Positions 22,228 to 35,400 are shown, numbered from the stretch's first letter. The stretch: 64,000 bases of DNA from Aaosphaeria pasadenensis (GCA_022813625.1 JAKLMB010000043.1:124001-188000); one strand, 5' to 3'. Numbers and translations are program-made. The notes: generated by a model from the sequence alone, not told the origin.

Positions 22228-24635
22228 TCAGCTGATTATCGCCGGGGTTTGCATGTCTGTTAGGTGCGCGAGATTGAATATTGTCTGGAGGAGACTCGTG
22301 ATTAAACTATCATATCTTGGGTTGGCTCCTAGGACGTCACTATCAGCGTTTGTTTGTCTTTTCAAACAATTAGCTTTCGGTTCCGAAATTGAATGTCACA
22401 AATGCAAACCGACGGTAATCTCGTGACTCTCACCTTGACAATACTGACTATTCCCCTAGGGTATAAAATACCCATCTTGCCCGGGATTTTCAGTTTCTTC
22501 CCACTCCACATCTCTCGTAGGGGAAACTCCAAAAGAAAAGCGCGTTGTTGGCAATATGTTGATGCTTTTCTGAAGAGCCCGACAATGATGGCGCGCCAAA
22601 TTTTATCTTCGTTACGAAAAGCGACTGCTGCTTGATCGAACGCACAAATGCTAATCTGCCTGGGGAGGAAAGTTCATCCTGCGGATTCTCCCTGGAGAGA
22701 CTTCCCTCATGCTTGGGAGAAGTTCGAGAGATGCAACCCAGAAACCCATCCACAAGACCGACCGTGGATTACGCAAAACGATCGATCTATGTTCGCCGAG
22801 TCGACTCAACATATCGATGGTGTCGATGCCTCAAGCATTGGGGAAAAGTCTGGTCGTAAAATAATACCGATGAAACATGTCAATCGCCCTCATGTTCGGA
22901 AATTTAGTCACGAAGCCTCAAATGGTATTCTAACAGATGATTCCAATTCGATCGAGAGTTTCGAAAACGATAATTGAAGTCAAAATCACAACACACTATT
23001 AGGAAAGAACTTTTTACAGCCCTTCATGAAAATATTCAAAAGTATGACTTCAACCCAAAATGTTCAAGCCTTCGATGTCTGAGTTACATTATACGATAAC
23101 GAAACAGACATTACTGAGTTGCTATGGGATTGCGATCAATCCATGGAATTCATGAAACAATTTTCAATTTCCAAGAATCGCACTTTACATTCCGCTACTC
23201 CATCCGCCGACTTATACTTTCTTGTCTCTGCAAGTTTCGCCGGTGCATCCGCCCATCTGTAGGCGAAAGTCGAAATCGGTGATCAACCTTCCGTATGGAA
23301 AGCTGTCTTATATGAAGAGCACAACCTTCTCTCGCGTGCAATATTCTCCTCCATCCCCAGAAAGAGTGCAGCAATGGCTCTAGAAACATGACCCCGACCG
23401 GTCCCTTCACGTCCAAACGGTCGAAAAATGTCGAAAAATGGGAAGAGGTTTCAAAAGCAAATACGGCTAAAGATTATGTGAATGTCGGAAAAATTTGACA
23501 AGTTGTTGTCCCTGCGCATGTAGCTCGACCTGAGTAGGAAGGAAGACTCATTCGATCACTGCATGGAGTGTCATGAAAAGACATGATCCTCTTCGTGTGG
23601 CAGGTGGATTGCGGCATAATTGTCAATCATCTTGTCCAATCTTGATGATGAGACCGCACCACTAGCTCTCTTTCAGACAATGAAACAGTTGCTTGCCATG
23701 GACATACATGATTGGAAGTCTCGCACACCTAGAAACCCCAAGAGCTGGCTGTGAAAGGTTGTCAATGGACTTACACCCGAAGTAATCTTACTCCTAATCA
23801 CCGAGCAAGTCACAGGAAAAATTTCAAACAGCTAACGTCTATGACTGGTATGTTCCAACGACACTTGCCATGTTGCGAGGAGTTCGGTCCCCAGATGAAA
23901 CCCACGACTTTCATTGGTGAGAGTCTATAGAAGTCTCCCATCGAAACAAAATCGAAAAGCTAGATTTGAGCCTGTTCGAAAGGATACGTTTTCCGCATAT
24001 AATTTACTCACGGTTCGTTACATGGTCCATATTATCAAACTATGCGACCATCACTGAGATGTCCACCGAAATCAGCCTCGATGTTTGGAATGACTTTACT
24101 TGGATAGCTGGTTCATTGCCTGCATCCAACAGATAACCATCAACTCTGATGAATGACAGAAAGATCCACCATCTATGCACGTATACTCTACCTTGTATGC
24201 GTGTCCCTCAGGTCCTAGGACAGTCTGGGGCCGTGAAGATCACTGAACGGATACTTACGACACACCACAGAAGAGCATCAGCATTGCTAGATTAGCGGTA
24301 TGCAGGGGAAACTTTCATTATATAAACTAGCTGCTAGTCCAACTAATGCTCAAGAAGCTGCGCATCACTTTGCAAATGGTGGACGACCAAACTTGGCCTC
24401 ATTCTGGTTCATGTCGCCCCGTGCGTTCCAAAACCACTGCCTTTACTGATAAGAAGGAAAGATGCTAAACTGTGGAATAACTATGTCGTTTCTCGTCCTT
24501 CGCAGAAAATGCATATTGAATTATCCCCTGTCTAGAGGGGATCCCGCCCATACAACAGAAGATGACCGCACGGTCACAGGATCTCGAGATCATCCCGCTG
24601 GAGAAGAAGATTGTACGATGAGAGAAAATTGGTAG
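22228..24635. other. gene-poor stretch, 2.4 kb
   Basis: No intact gene. An open frame at 22648-22977 is 109 codons and unrecognised. A palindrome GGGTAT-AAA-ATACCC with an embedded TATAAAAT lies at 22459-22473. The stretch leads into the helicase relic and may contain its decayed 5' part. Confidence 0.5.
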
Positions 24636-25334
24636 CAATCCTTCAGGAGGAGTCAGTCCGCGAAACGGCAGTTATGGCAGAAGATCTATGTCGGAGCGGC
24701 TGTCGGTCATTCTGACGACACAAGCGGAACTCTGGGCGGCTTCTTCCGAGACCGAAAGAGCGATCCAGTAACAAAGCATTACGCCAGCTTAGCCGAAGAT
24801 TTTCGAAGCTTGGAGGCACTAGAAGCTGCAACAATACAAAAGGATCCGGAAGATGGGTCCACGAAGCGGACGGACAATGATCAAGACAATCCGGCCATAC
24901 CAGTACTCGAAGAACATGAGCAATTGGTCGATGACTACAACAAGATCTTGAACGATCCTGCCTTCCAAAGCAATAATCTGAAAGAAGCAATGTATTTCCT
25001 AGGCATGACGAACATTCACTGCGGGAGTATGCGGTACACGAACCCCGGCAAAGAACTACGCTGGTGGCAGATCGTTGCAGCGTTATGGGCATGGGAAATC
25101 CCTCTCCTGAAGGGTGGTATTATCAGTGATGATGTGGGGAAAGGCAAGACGTTAGAAGGTGCAGTCATTATTCTACATGTAACCTGCTCTGTAAATAGGG
25201 CTCCGCCAACCTTATGTTGCATGCACTACTGTTCTCTCGAAAGCGAAAAAGTAGTAAGAATCGAAAGTTACCGCTCATGTTCGGAAATTGCGAGCAAAAA
25301 AAAGAATGCATGGAGGTACAAAGAGATCATTTGA
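24636..25334 (+). pseudogene. SNF2-family helicase relic (N-terminal ATPase part)
   Basis: An open stretch of about 230 codons without a convincing start, part of a decayed SNF2-type DNA-dependent ATPase. Near 25050-25165 it reads GKELRWWQIVAALWAW, then KGGIISDDVGKGKTLEGAVI. This is the Q-like motif followed by Walker A, where functional relatives usually have D-x-G-x-G-K-T with Leu or Thr, not Lys, before the second Gly. Shortly after, APPTLCCMHYCSL looks like a damaged motif Ia. The upstream part (NDPAFQSNNLKEAMYFLGMTN) resembles the spacer of fungal SNF2 proteins. The downstream DEAH box and helicase C motifs are not found in a continuous frame, and stops follow from 25332. Most likely a dead gene or a fragment of a mobile helicase-bearing element. 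Confidence 0.6.
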
Positions 25335-28130
25335 ATGCAATCTCGAAACAAACCGCATGAACTCGAATGCGAAGAATACGGACAACAATACGCAATGAGC
25401 GCCATGGCACTAAATGGTACTATTGGTTTGATATGCGAAGCAGAATCCTGCTCGGAGTCGTCTAAGGGCGCCTGGATACGTTAAGTATACTTCATTATCG
25501 AAACGGATCAAGAGCGCTCGAATGAGTCCGAAATAGCAGCCGGGGCAGACTCTCCCAATCGTTCTCCACTGTCGAAGACTTCACGAGAATCCCGGAAAAC
25601 CACCACGCCATGATACGATGAAGAGCAGAAGAGTGGTATAAAACCAGAATTCTTCCCAGGTGTTTTCAATTCCTCCGTCATCAAGACCAGTGTTAAATAT
25701 TCTCGATACTGGTATTATGTTGGTTATGAACGAAAACTTTAAAGAATGGGCTCCGGCCAGTCATGCTGCCCTTTTCTCTCCCCTCCTGGTATCAAAGTGG
25801 TGGGTACAATTGCCATGGAGCAAGAAACCATCTTCCACACTATGCCGCATGAGTGGACTCGTCCTCCATATCCTGATTACCACGGCCCCTATCTCCTGGA
25901 CCTTCACCACCTTCTACGGACCATGTATGCAATTGGTATGACGGATGAAAGGGCATTACGGGATTGCCGTGGCTGGAGCACCTAAGGCTACTTCAACATG
26001 GATACATGTGGACTGACCCAAACAGCCCTATAACAAGGTTTCATTACCTCTGCGTTTTGTTACCAAAGCTAGATTAAGTGATCCAGAGGTCGGAGCACTT
26101 TCAACGGATATGCGATATGCTGATGCGCCGAGAACTTATGTGCACCCATGAAACGACCAATAACGGACACAATGTATCGCGCCAACAACACGATATCTGT
26201 TCAACATATGTTTCGATATGAAATACAAAAGGATAACCAGGACGTACTATGAGCAGACCTCATGTGCGAACCAAACTGTACATCGTTTCTCAGCGATCTA
26301 ATGAGATTCAACCATGATTCTCTATTCACTCAAAAACTTGTGTTCCATCATTATGTTCTTACCTTGAGGGAAAGAAGACAATAATGCCAGAAATCTGTTG
26401 ATGGCGGAAAGTTTCCATGTCTCGCCCGATGCAACCAGCAGTCTTGTGGACTTACATCACATCACATACCTGATCCTAAAACGGATACAGCACGGATGCA
26501 CGGGAGACGACGAAGACAATCTTGTCTGCTTTCGCTGCATGACGAGCAGAGAGCGAAATATGGTCCGATCATGGAAGCGCTCAATGAGTGGACAGACAGT
26601 CCATGGAAGAGAGCGCTCCTCTGCCTCTATATTCACACGGTACTCCGACGAGATGGAGATGCTCCGCTTGTACGCATATAAAAATGAGACACCGTTTACT
26701 CCCTACGACACGTCGATTGAAACTCAAATTATCAACAAACCATGTGTCAAAAATATGACATGGAGAGGAAAGAAATCTCAAAAAGACAAACGGCATGCAT
26801 GGTCTGATGCACTCCGCTGCTTCTCCTGATTAGAGAAAGAGTGTAATGACGCCGGAACTTGAGAAACGACGTTATCATGGTGCTAACAATTTTCTGTACC
26901 TCGCTACATGGCAGAGAAAGTGGAAAAATGACCTTTAGGGCACGGAATCATCCCTTTCGTAGAACGGTCACGAGAGAAACAATGCGATAACACAGAGGAA
27001 ACATTGATATGTGTGTCTCTCGTCCTGGAACTCGGGGTGTTCTAAAAACGCGACCCTTTACGACTTATGCTCCTGGTCTTCCAAATCAAGCTCTATATCT
27101 GGAGCAATGATGCTCGCTCGCTCGTTGTTGTAAACAGCTCTTACTCCTCAAGTCATGCTCGTGAATACTCGACACAAGTGAAAAAAGCATTTCAACCACA
27201 AGAAGATACAAATCAAATAACAAAGCAAGGCCACGTGTATGCTCCGCCTCTCTCGCCGGGGAGTATTTCAACTATTTACAGTTCTCCGCGCAATGGCGGA
27301 TTAGTGCCGTGTTTCTCTTTCGTCTATGATCGAAAGAAAGTTCGCAAAACCGGTATGGGAGAGACAGGCGGTCTCGAAATTTTTTGTCATCGCTAGATGG
27401 CCGGGAATGGAAGTTTGGTGCTTGCTATGCCTGCTGTCCCGTTTCGAGGATTGCCAATTTCATGATGATGGTGTTTACCATGAGCGACTTTCTGGAGATT
27501 CGACCTCGCGTGAGACTTTCGGATGTCCGAACGCCTTGGAAACCTTTTGATGTGGACAAGAAGAATGGGTAGGGTAGGAGGGTGGGAGTGGGTTATTGAG
27601 GTGATGGTGGTGGTGGTGGGCATCATTGGGTTGTGGTGATGATGGTGGTGATGATTGTATTTCGATGATGGGTAGATATGATTTCATGTGCTTTTCTTTT
27701 TCTTTTTTGGATAACATATTTATCGATTTTTGGCTACTTTACATTGATTGTAAGCAAGTTCGTTAAGAGGTACCTAGTTATCCTTCGCGCAGTGCATGAT
27801 GTCTACGCTCCACTCCTCATCATTGGACCAAATGTGGTGGTTAAGCTTTTCCAGTAGCGGGACGATCTCTAGATCTGGCGCTAAAGCTGCAAAGGCCGCA
27901 TCTACATGTGAGATCTAGACGCATCGAATGGCATCGCCCGGGTGGAAGACAGCTGGCAACGTCATAGGCCGTGCGCTTTCGAAGTGCTTACAGTACATGT
28001 AGCTAGCAATATTCTTAAGACCGAGAAAGCTGGACAAGCGTCTCTGCCCCTCAATTATCGTTCGATGTTCACATGAGGGGAAGCAGTAGTAGACTGCTTG
28101 TTATCTGTGTATTTAAGTAAGAGCTGAACG
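25335..28130. other. gene-poor stretch, 2.8 kb, downstream of helicase relic
   Basis: Short frames interrupted by stops, for example 25746-25985 and 26398-26829, may be remnants of the helicase gene, but I cannot match them to motifs. A GGT/GAT simple repeat lies at about 27598-27655. No intact gene. Confidence 0.5.
27598..27655. repeat. GGT/GAT simple-sequence repeat
   Basis: Low-complexity tract of GGTGATGGTGGTGG type with interruptions, inside the gene-poor block. Confidence 0.7.
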
Positions 28131-28963
28131 ATGAGTACCCCGCCTGTTGAAATCAGCTCTACGGCCCTTCAGACCTCGGGCACTCTCGTAGCTGTACCTC
28201 CGATCGCCGAGATAGCATCTACGTCGCGGATCACAAAGGCAGCAGACGACCTAGCATCACGGCTTACGACTGCGAGGGTCACAGACAGAATAGAGCCAAG
28301 CTACTGGTGGGAAATCGGACTATCGACCTTCGCGATGGAGAGCTTGACGCCTGTCGTCCAGGCTGTTAGTATACTTGCCTCTGCGATAGCTGCTGGTAAG
28401 TATTTTCTTCAACGCCCTTCATCACAATACTTCATCATAAGGCACAATTTCTGACCAATCTCTGGGGGATGCCAGGCACGAACATCAGTACATCGCTCCT
28501 CACGATCCCGGCGCTGCTCCAAAGCACAGACGCCGAGACGCTCGCAAGACAATGGCACACGTTGTATACGACCGGCATTGTACCCATGATATCTCTTGCG
28601 ATGGGCTCATCGGTGGGCTTCGCGGCGCTGGCTTGGAGGTCGACGCTCGCGCCTAGGCTTGCGGTGGACGGATACGGGGTGAGCAATGTGAGGAGGAACT
28701 TGTATGTGGGCGCTGCGGTAGCTATGGCGGGACTAGGACCGTATACGTTGGGGTTGATGGGCGGTGTCATTCAGGAGCTTACGGTTAGGGCGACGGAGCG
28801 GGCGAAGGGTGGGAGCCAGGTTAAGAAGGGTGGTGCTGCTGCTACGAATACTGAACTTGTGGAGACGCGACAGTTGGTGGAGAGCTGGGGGAGGTTGAAT
28901 TTCTGGAGGGGGATCATGCTGTTGACCGGGGCCGGCATGGGAGTCGCGGCGACGTTGAGTTGA
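28131..28963 (+). CDS. DUF1772 membrane protein (anthrone oxygenase-like)
   Basis: Two exons, 28131..28395 and 28476..28963, joined by an 80-bp intron (GTAAGT..CCAG) in matching phase, give 250 residues. The first ~75 residues are Ser/Thr-rich and hydrophilic. The rest has about four hydrophobic helices: VVQAVSILASAIAAG, PMISLAMGSSVGFAALAW, LYVGAAVAMAGLGPYTLGLMGGV and GIMLLTGAGMGVAATL. LARQWHTLYTTG and the final W-G-x-L-N-x-x-R pattern (WGRLNFWRG) are typical of DUF1772 proteins. The family includes noranthrone monooxygenase-type enzymes of polyketide pathways, but most members have no known role. No polyketide synthase is near, so a secondary-metabolite role is not supported. The N-terminal extension is longer than usual. 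Confidence 0.82.
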
Positions 28964-29976
28964 ATCGAGCGTAGTGTTCGGGTTTGAGGAGGAAGAGAGA
29001 GAGGGTGATCGACGAAGATGTGCGGGTAGTGTTGATGTTGCTCTCTTTCGTCCGTGAGCATCTACAGTACGTACACCAATAATGCGATGATGATAGAAAA
29101 ACGAGTGGGTATAATCACGTGACATACGGGGTTAGTTCCAACACGAAACAACTCGTCATAGGCCTCGGTGTTCAACAATGCCCGAAGTATGAGTCTGCTT
29201 TACAATTCGAATTGCGAATTCTGACAGCGATGATGAGATTTTGAGCGATATTTTGTCGATGGTAGCTGTCATTATTGTGGTCATGGTATGGTTACTACAG
29301 TATACGATGGCGGTGCTATTCCGCAAGGACGATGGTGGAGTTTGTAATTTGTAAGGGATTAACAATCACACAAGGAACCCGGCAATTTGCTGATCCGGCT
29401 GCCGTCCTCGGCCAACATCATCCATCACTTCCATACAGAAAGAGGGAAGAGGGATTACACATCAACAACAAACCACAACTAACCACCCAACTAGGCATAC
29501 TAATTGAAATTTATCCGTCGGCTCAGGCCATTGATACTGCCAATTACGAGTATCAATACTCCAATTCCAGCCAGTCAGCTTGCTCCCGTACCTGGATGTA
29601 ACCATAATCGTAGTCGTTCGAGTACTCGTATTATCAAGCTATACCTAGAATCGTCTCGCCCTCGGACCTTTCAGAATGATGATGATCCTGATGAGGATGA
29701 TGTGTTCTCTACACTATCCATACCTTACTACTCACCTATTCAACTAACTAAGGCGATTAGCATCTAACCGCAGATGACGCGATGGCCACCGCTGGCAGCG
29801 CACGATCCTTGATAACGGGGCTTGTAGCGGGCCTTTTGCTCGCCATCTTCCTGCAGCAAATTCTGCCTCCCATCCAATTGCCGACCTCGTCCGTTGTCCA
29901 GGAACCTAGTCTCACTTCCACTTCCATATCCATTGATACTGACACCATCGCACACCTTCCAGGATCCATCGCAACC
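28964..29976. other. intergenic, 1.0 kb, with possible 5' extension of next gene
   Basis: No separate gene. From 29782 a frame in phase with the nitroreductase is open and begins with a hydrophobic helix (LITGLVAGLLLAIFLQQILPP); it may be a longer N-terminus of that gene or leader sequence. Confidence 0.5.
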
Positions 29977-31076
29977 ATGTTCAGAAACACCTTACAAATT
30001 GGGAGACAGGCTTTGCGACCCGCCTACTACAAAAGCGCCCGCGTCGCTGCCTCTTCTGCTCTCCATCAACTCCAACAATCTTCCACTCCTCTCTCATCTT
30101 CCATTCCTACTACTACTTCTTCCCACAAACACTTCTCCACCTCTCACGCAACAATGGCTTCCGAAAAGTCCTTCCTCCAGGCCATCAAGGACCGCCGCAC
30201 CATCTACGCGCTCAACAAGACCGCCCCCATCGCCGATGAGAAGATTGTCTCCATCGTCAAGGACGCTATCCTCCACGTTCCCTCTTCTTTCAACTCCCAG
30301 TCCGCCCGTCTCGTTGTCCTTCTCAATGAGGAGCATGACAAGTTTTGGGAGTACGTCAAGGAGGTCCTGAAGCCCATCGTCCCCGCGGACCAGTTCGCCA
30401 AGACTGAGGAGCGTGTCAACGGCTTCAAGGCCGGTTACGGAACTGTGAGTATCTCTTTTCCTCTTCTTTCATCCGTCTTCCTGGTGCGATTGACTTGTCG
30501 ATTGCTCCGCTGGATCGCATCGAAATGGGGACGATTGCATCATCGGCTTCGTGTGCGGTGGTGGGGAACCCACATGAGCTCTCGGAGAGAAGCTTTACAA
30601 GGGCCCCACCATCACTTGAAATATCATGCCGATCTACCCCGCGCTATCCCCCTTTGAGATGCTTCCCTGCATATCCCACGTTGGCCTGTAGATCCACCAA
30701 CCACCACCAACTGCCTATTCATTATGCTCCATACTAACAAGTTCTGTAGATCCTCTTCTTCGAGGACCCCGAGCCCGTCCAGGCCCTCCAGAAGCAGTTC
30801 GCCCTCTACGCCGAGCACTTCCCCGTCTGGTCAGAGCACACCTCCGCCATGCACCAGTTCGCCCTCTGGGTCGCCCTCGAGGCTGAGGGTTTCGGCGCCA
30901 ACCTCCAGCACTACAACCCCATCATCGACCAGAAGGCCCAGGCCGAGTGGAACATTCCCCAGCTCTGGAAGCTCCGCGCCCAGCTCGTCTTTGGCGGAAA
31001 GGTCGCCGAGGCCGGCGAGAAGCAGTTCAAGCCTGTTGAGGGCGAGAGGCTTTTCGTCCACGGTGCTAAGAACTAG
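29977..31076 (+). CDS. nitroreductase family protein, Frm2/Hbn1-like, probable mitochondrial form
   Basis: FMN-dependent nitroreductase-like oxidoreductase of the fungal Frm2/Hbn1 group. Two exons: 29977..30444 and 30750..31076, with an unusually long 305-bp intron. The conserved core begins at MASEKSFLQAIKDRRTIYAL (ATG 30154), with the RRTIYALNK active-site start, VPSSFNSQSARLVVLL and the C-terminal WNIPQLWKLRAQLVFG. Three in-frame ATGs exist. 29782 adds a membrane helix. 29977 adds about 59 residues rich in Arg, Ser and Ala with no acids, like a mitochondrial presequence. 30154 gives the bare core. I choose 29977 for its ACC-ATG context and presequence character. Frm2-type proteins are linked to lipid signalling and oxidative stress; the true substrate is unknown. 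Confidence 0.83.
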
Positions 31077-31780
31077 AGTCGTCATGCCCGTAGCGAGAGA
31101 GGGATTCAGCGTGCATTAGATATGATATATATGGCATATCGATTGGGGTTGCTTTTATACTAAGGGAGTCAATTGGGACAAGGATTGCTGCAGCATCACA
31201 TAGCGATATCGATAGAACGAATATTGAAACGAAATTTTTACGCAAAATATGCACATATGTTCAATGCCCCCTCGCAGTGATAATGATCATCATCACCATT
31301 AGATATCAACGCCACCACCACACCATCACCACCGCCATCACTACATTCCAGTATCATCGACCAAATCTCCCGTCGGGATCATAGAGTGGCTTTCCAATGT
31401 TTGCGAACACGAAGAACATCAGGTGAACGAAAGACAGGGGGAGATAGTCCACCGCCAATCTCTCCAAGGTATGTCCGCCCTAGTCTTGCATTAACATGGA
31501 GACATGTGTATCCAGTGATGAATAGGTCAACGGCCATGTTGAATCCCGCATGCTTGCGGCAAAGGAGAGGATATCATAGCAGTTGACGAAGATTATCGTA
31601 AAATAATTTCCTCAATTTCGAGAGCGGGCAGGATCCAGCCATAAACGAAGGAGGAATGAAGTAAACGGCGGAGAGGAAGCGCGAACGCATAAGGTGTGCC
31701 ACTGCCATTGATGAGAAGACACGAGATTTTGAACTCCAGTCGAGAGCCATCGCACGGACATCATCTTGAATCATGCATTC

Positions 31781-32300
31781 TTTTTGGACCTCCCTCCCAC
31801 CCCGCACATGGCCCAGAGGTTTCAACGATTTCTCATTCAATATTCCAGCTTTTGTCTCCCCATAAAGAGATCGGTCATTATTGTGTTATGATCAAGGCCA
31901 GACCACAGGAAACCTCATAAAAGGTATCCAATTACGATAGAGTCAATGCTCATTACATCGAGGCAGTGAAGGCCATATTTGATTACACGCGAGAAACACC
32001 CCGCGGACAGCATGGGATCTTTTGGTTTTGTTTTTGGACGTCCCTCCCACTTCGCACATGAATGCGAACTCGTCAAGTTTCATCTGATTGACCAGAATCT
32101 CTGATTCCTGCACATGATCTTAACACCGTTATGTTATGAACCAAGCCGAAGCACATAATACTTCATGCGTGATGGTTATGGATCTTTGAGTTGGTGCTCA
32201 CCACATCATATCACAGTGACGGAATCTCAAACTCCATATTTCGTCGATTCGTGTCCAGTTCATCGATGGGTGTTGTGTCCCGCTCTTCACATGGAACCGT
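31781..32300. repeat. diverged tandem repeat, unit about 250 bp
   Basis: The 30 bases at 31781-31810 and 32031-32060 agree at about 27 positions (TTTTTGGAC, then TCCCTCCCAC, then CGCACATG). A second shared block, TGTTATGA..CAAG.C, lies at about 31883 and 32132, the same 249-250 bp apart. A third, weaker copy may begin near 32275 (CCGCTCTTCACATGG). Confidence 0.6.
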
Positions 32301-32480
32301 TCCCCAAGGTATGTAGTAATCTCACCAGCTCAAGCAGGCCAAACCATTGCGCCTCTTCAGCAAACTTTGAAGCTGGTGCTCACACCATGCGGTATTAATG
32401 ACAAAGTCTTCAAATCACTCCACATCGCAGCTCTCCAGTGTTTTTTTTCGAAACACTCGTTTTGGGTTTGATAGAGACTT

Positions 32481-32494
32481 CCCCCCCCCCCCCC
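32481..32494. repeat. poly-C tract, 14 bases
   Basis: Uninterrupted run of 14 C residues, followed by ACACC. Its length may be uncertain because of sequencing error in homopolymers. Confidence 0.85.
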
Positions 32495-35400
32495 ACACCA
32501 CATATTGATAACGAATGCGTTTGTTATTTGTTTCTGCGGCTCAAGCAGGCAGAATAGCATGTCATAGTCCTCACGTGGCTTCGGCACGCCATGTTCCCGA
32601 ATGTATATCGCTTTGAAGCTCTAGGGTCGGGCCTCCGACTCCACATGACAATCGCATTGTACGGCTGAGGTTTTGTCCCGATGCTCTGCATTGGTCCATC
32701 GTACACATTGGTAATATGGTCTATAATTTGTCGAATTTCCCTCCCGAGCTGCACAGCATTCACCTTATGATTTTCCTTTTTTCTGTCCATGTCTCTCGCT
32801 TCGCTAGCATGATACGCGGAGAAAGCGCTCTACTTCCCATACATTATATGTCCTGCACTCTTGTCATTTGCTGATTTGTTCGCCTTTGAATTGCGAACAG
32901 ACATGTGACAAAGAGTGACCATATGCTCATGCTGTAGCCATCTTTTGGAGAGCGATTGACACGCTCGTAAAGGGAGTCATGGGCAGCAGTGGCTAGCTTG
33001 GTAGAAACCAGAAGAGGAATTCCGGCAAGCGAACATGCAGATCTAGATTGTACGCTTAGAATGGTGGGTCACATATAAGTCTGCCATTCTTGTGGTTAGC
33101 GAACGATTGCTTCGCAGGCGTGGTGGACGTGGAAAGAAAATTCTCACATGAGCTTTTCTTCCGGGATGTTGGTGTCATGAGGCGGATTGACGTAGATTTA
33201 TCATGTTTGCAATCAGGTCCAGCCAAAAATCATTTGACTTTCTGATAGCATATGAGAGATCATTGAACGCGAAATCATGCGTTCGCTCTTGCCATTTCCT
33301 TCAGGACCATGTTTGCTCCACATACTCTTTCAGAAGACCGCAGGTCTACCGAGACATGTAATTTGCTTATTCCAGTGTCTAATCGTGTTGTCAAGAAAGC
33401 CGATCCATGATCGGTCTCAATGTTGGATAATTGTAGGATAGGTTCTCCGTTGCTCGTAATGATCTAGCCTTCGGATCCGTTTTCAGTCACATATGATGTC
33501 TATGATAAGTGCCAACATGACAACCTCAAACGCGCCATTTTTCAGTTTTGTGGTTGCTTTTGGGAGGACGAACAGGATGGTGGCACCCGCCATGTGTAGA
33601 TTTTGTCCAGATTAGCGTTTGCACCTGGGCGCGGAGTATGACTTTTGTATATCTTCATGGGACGGCCAGATGTACCGGTTTTACAACACGCATCGAACAT
33701 GCGATCAAGATTATGTGGTTGTGAGCTCACGCCCTCCGGAACATTGAAACGTCTTAGCAACTTTTGGTAGTCCCCGGATTAGTGCTTTGACATTATGTCT
33801 GCTTTTGTTTTTCCATAGAATGAATTGGCGTTTTCTTTTCGAAACCACGGCACATTGCTGCCATAATTCGGATAGTCCCTTCATTTGTCCATCGTGTGTT
33901 CTTCTTTGGTCTATCGGCAGGCTCATGACGCTGGAACAACATGGTTTGGTACATAAAGAAAATCCAGCGACATCAATTCTGGTGTCGTAAGTTTTCCGTG
34001 GAGCAGCACATCGAAAACATTTCGAATCCCGGTCAGAAAAGCATGGACTTGACGTTAGTGATATTTGTAACATTGCAAAGCCTACACATGCTTTAGAAAG
34101 ACCCGTGTAGATGGCATCAACTTGAAAATGCGAATGAAAATTTCCACAGCTCATTTGATCCATGACAAATTCTCCGGGAACTCTACTGTAGGTCCGTTTC
34201 TCGTCAAGGCCTTCTTTGATATATGTGGCTTCAACATGCGCGAGTCGTTGGGAACTTTGTCTTGAGTGGTAATGATAAACTTTGTTAATGTCAAGACACC
34301 CAGTGTAGGGGATAGTGGCCAGTCCCTTAGAATACTTGAAGGTTTGGCACATGTCGAGGGAGCAAATCTCATTCAGTTCAATTACGGTGGAAAATTGTTT
34401 CGATTAAATCTGCTGTTCATGTCTGGTAGTATAATGCAGGTCTCGACGGACCGCACCCATCGCATTGGAGATTTGACTGTCTGATTCGCAGTGGCCGCCT
34501 GTTGGTGAGTTCCGTCATGCTTAATGTTAGCAAGCATCGCCGATTTTTAGCCCCGGGGTCTGTATATTCATCGTCCAGGAAAACATAAGACTTTTTCATT
34601 TCTTTGATGTGTGTACTTTTGAACATCGATATGTGACAGCTGCTTGAGGCATCGTGTTGATTGTATTCGGAAACTCTTCTGATTCTGTTTCTTGGGCACT
34701 TCTCCATTTTGGAGTTTGTTCCCATATTGGAATCGTTGTCTTTCTTTGTCTCGATGCCGATAATATTCTTCTCCTTGACAGAGTGAGGGTAAGGTCGGAA
34801 GCGAGCCAACAGGCTGCATGAGTTCTTTCACACGTTTGTTATGTTGTTGTGTCTCATGTTTCAGCGCCGTTATTGTAGCCGTTATTGTTCAAAGGCATTA
34901 GTATTTGAACTTGGAAGGATTGAATAGGACAAGGTTCTGATGGGATGGAAGAAAGTCGAACGGCTACGCCTTCCCTGGTGGCTGGCCGGTAATTCTGTCC
35001 TTAGATCTTTGACCTCATGCCCATCTAATTTCTCATTTCTCATCCTCAGGAACGGAAGTTGTCATGTTTTTGGCATTTTGCCTCTCTCTCATTCTCTGTC
35101 ATGCACATGCGGTCCCAATTCTAGTTCTCAAAGACTACGATGAGACTCATTACGTGTGAAAGGACTCACAGTACGCCCGTTAAAAAGTTCCAAAGCGTAT
35201 AAACGTCCATGTAGAGGCCTCCAATCTCCACAAGACTGGTCGTTTTTGGGAACGGATAGAATATTAGTAGGGCCTTGTCCATTACTCTATCAAGCGGACA
35301 TATGTCAGCTCTTGCTTTGATGTAGATGAAACAGCTTCTGGGCATGTTTCTTTCGGCGATTAGGGCTATGTCCTATCCGCCGGAGACATGGAGTACGTAT

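Noticed and set aside
22459..22473. Palindrome GGGTAT-AAA-ATACCC
   Set aside because: Contains a TATA-like core but no gene follows; one short palindrome in this length is expected by chance.
26398..26829. 143-codon frame downstream of the helicase relic, considered as a helicase C-terminal piece
   Set aside because: No helicase motif V or VI and no zinc finger with correct spacing.
33711..34352. 213-codon minus-strand frame, considered as a Copia or other retroelement remnant
   Set aside because: No integrase, protease or reverse transcriptase motif could be found there or in neighbouring frames.
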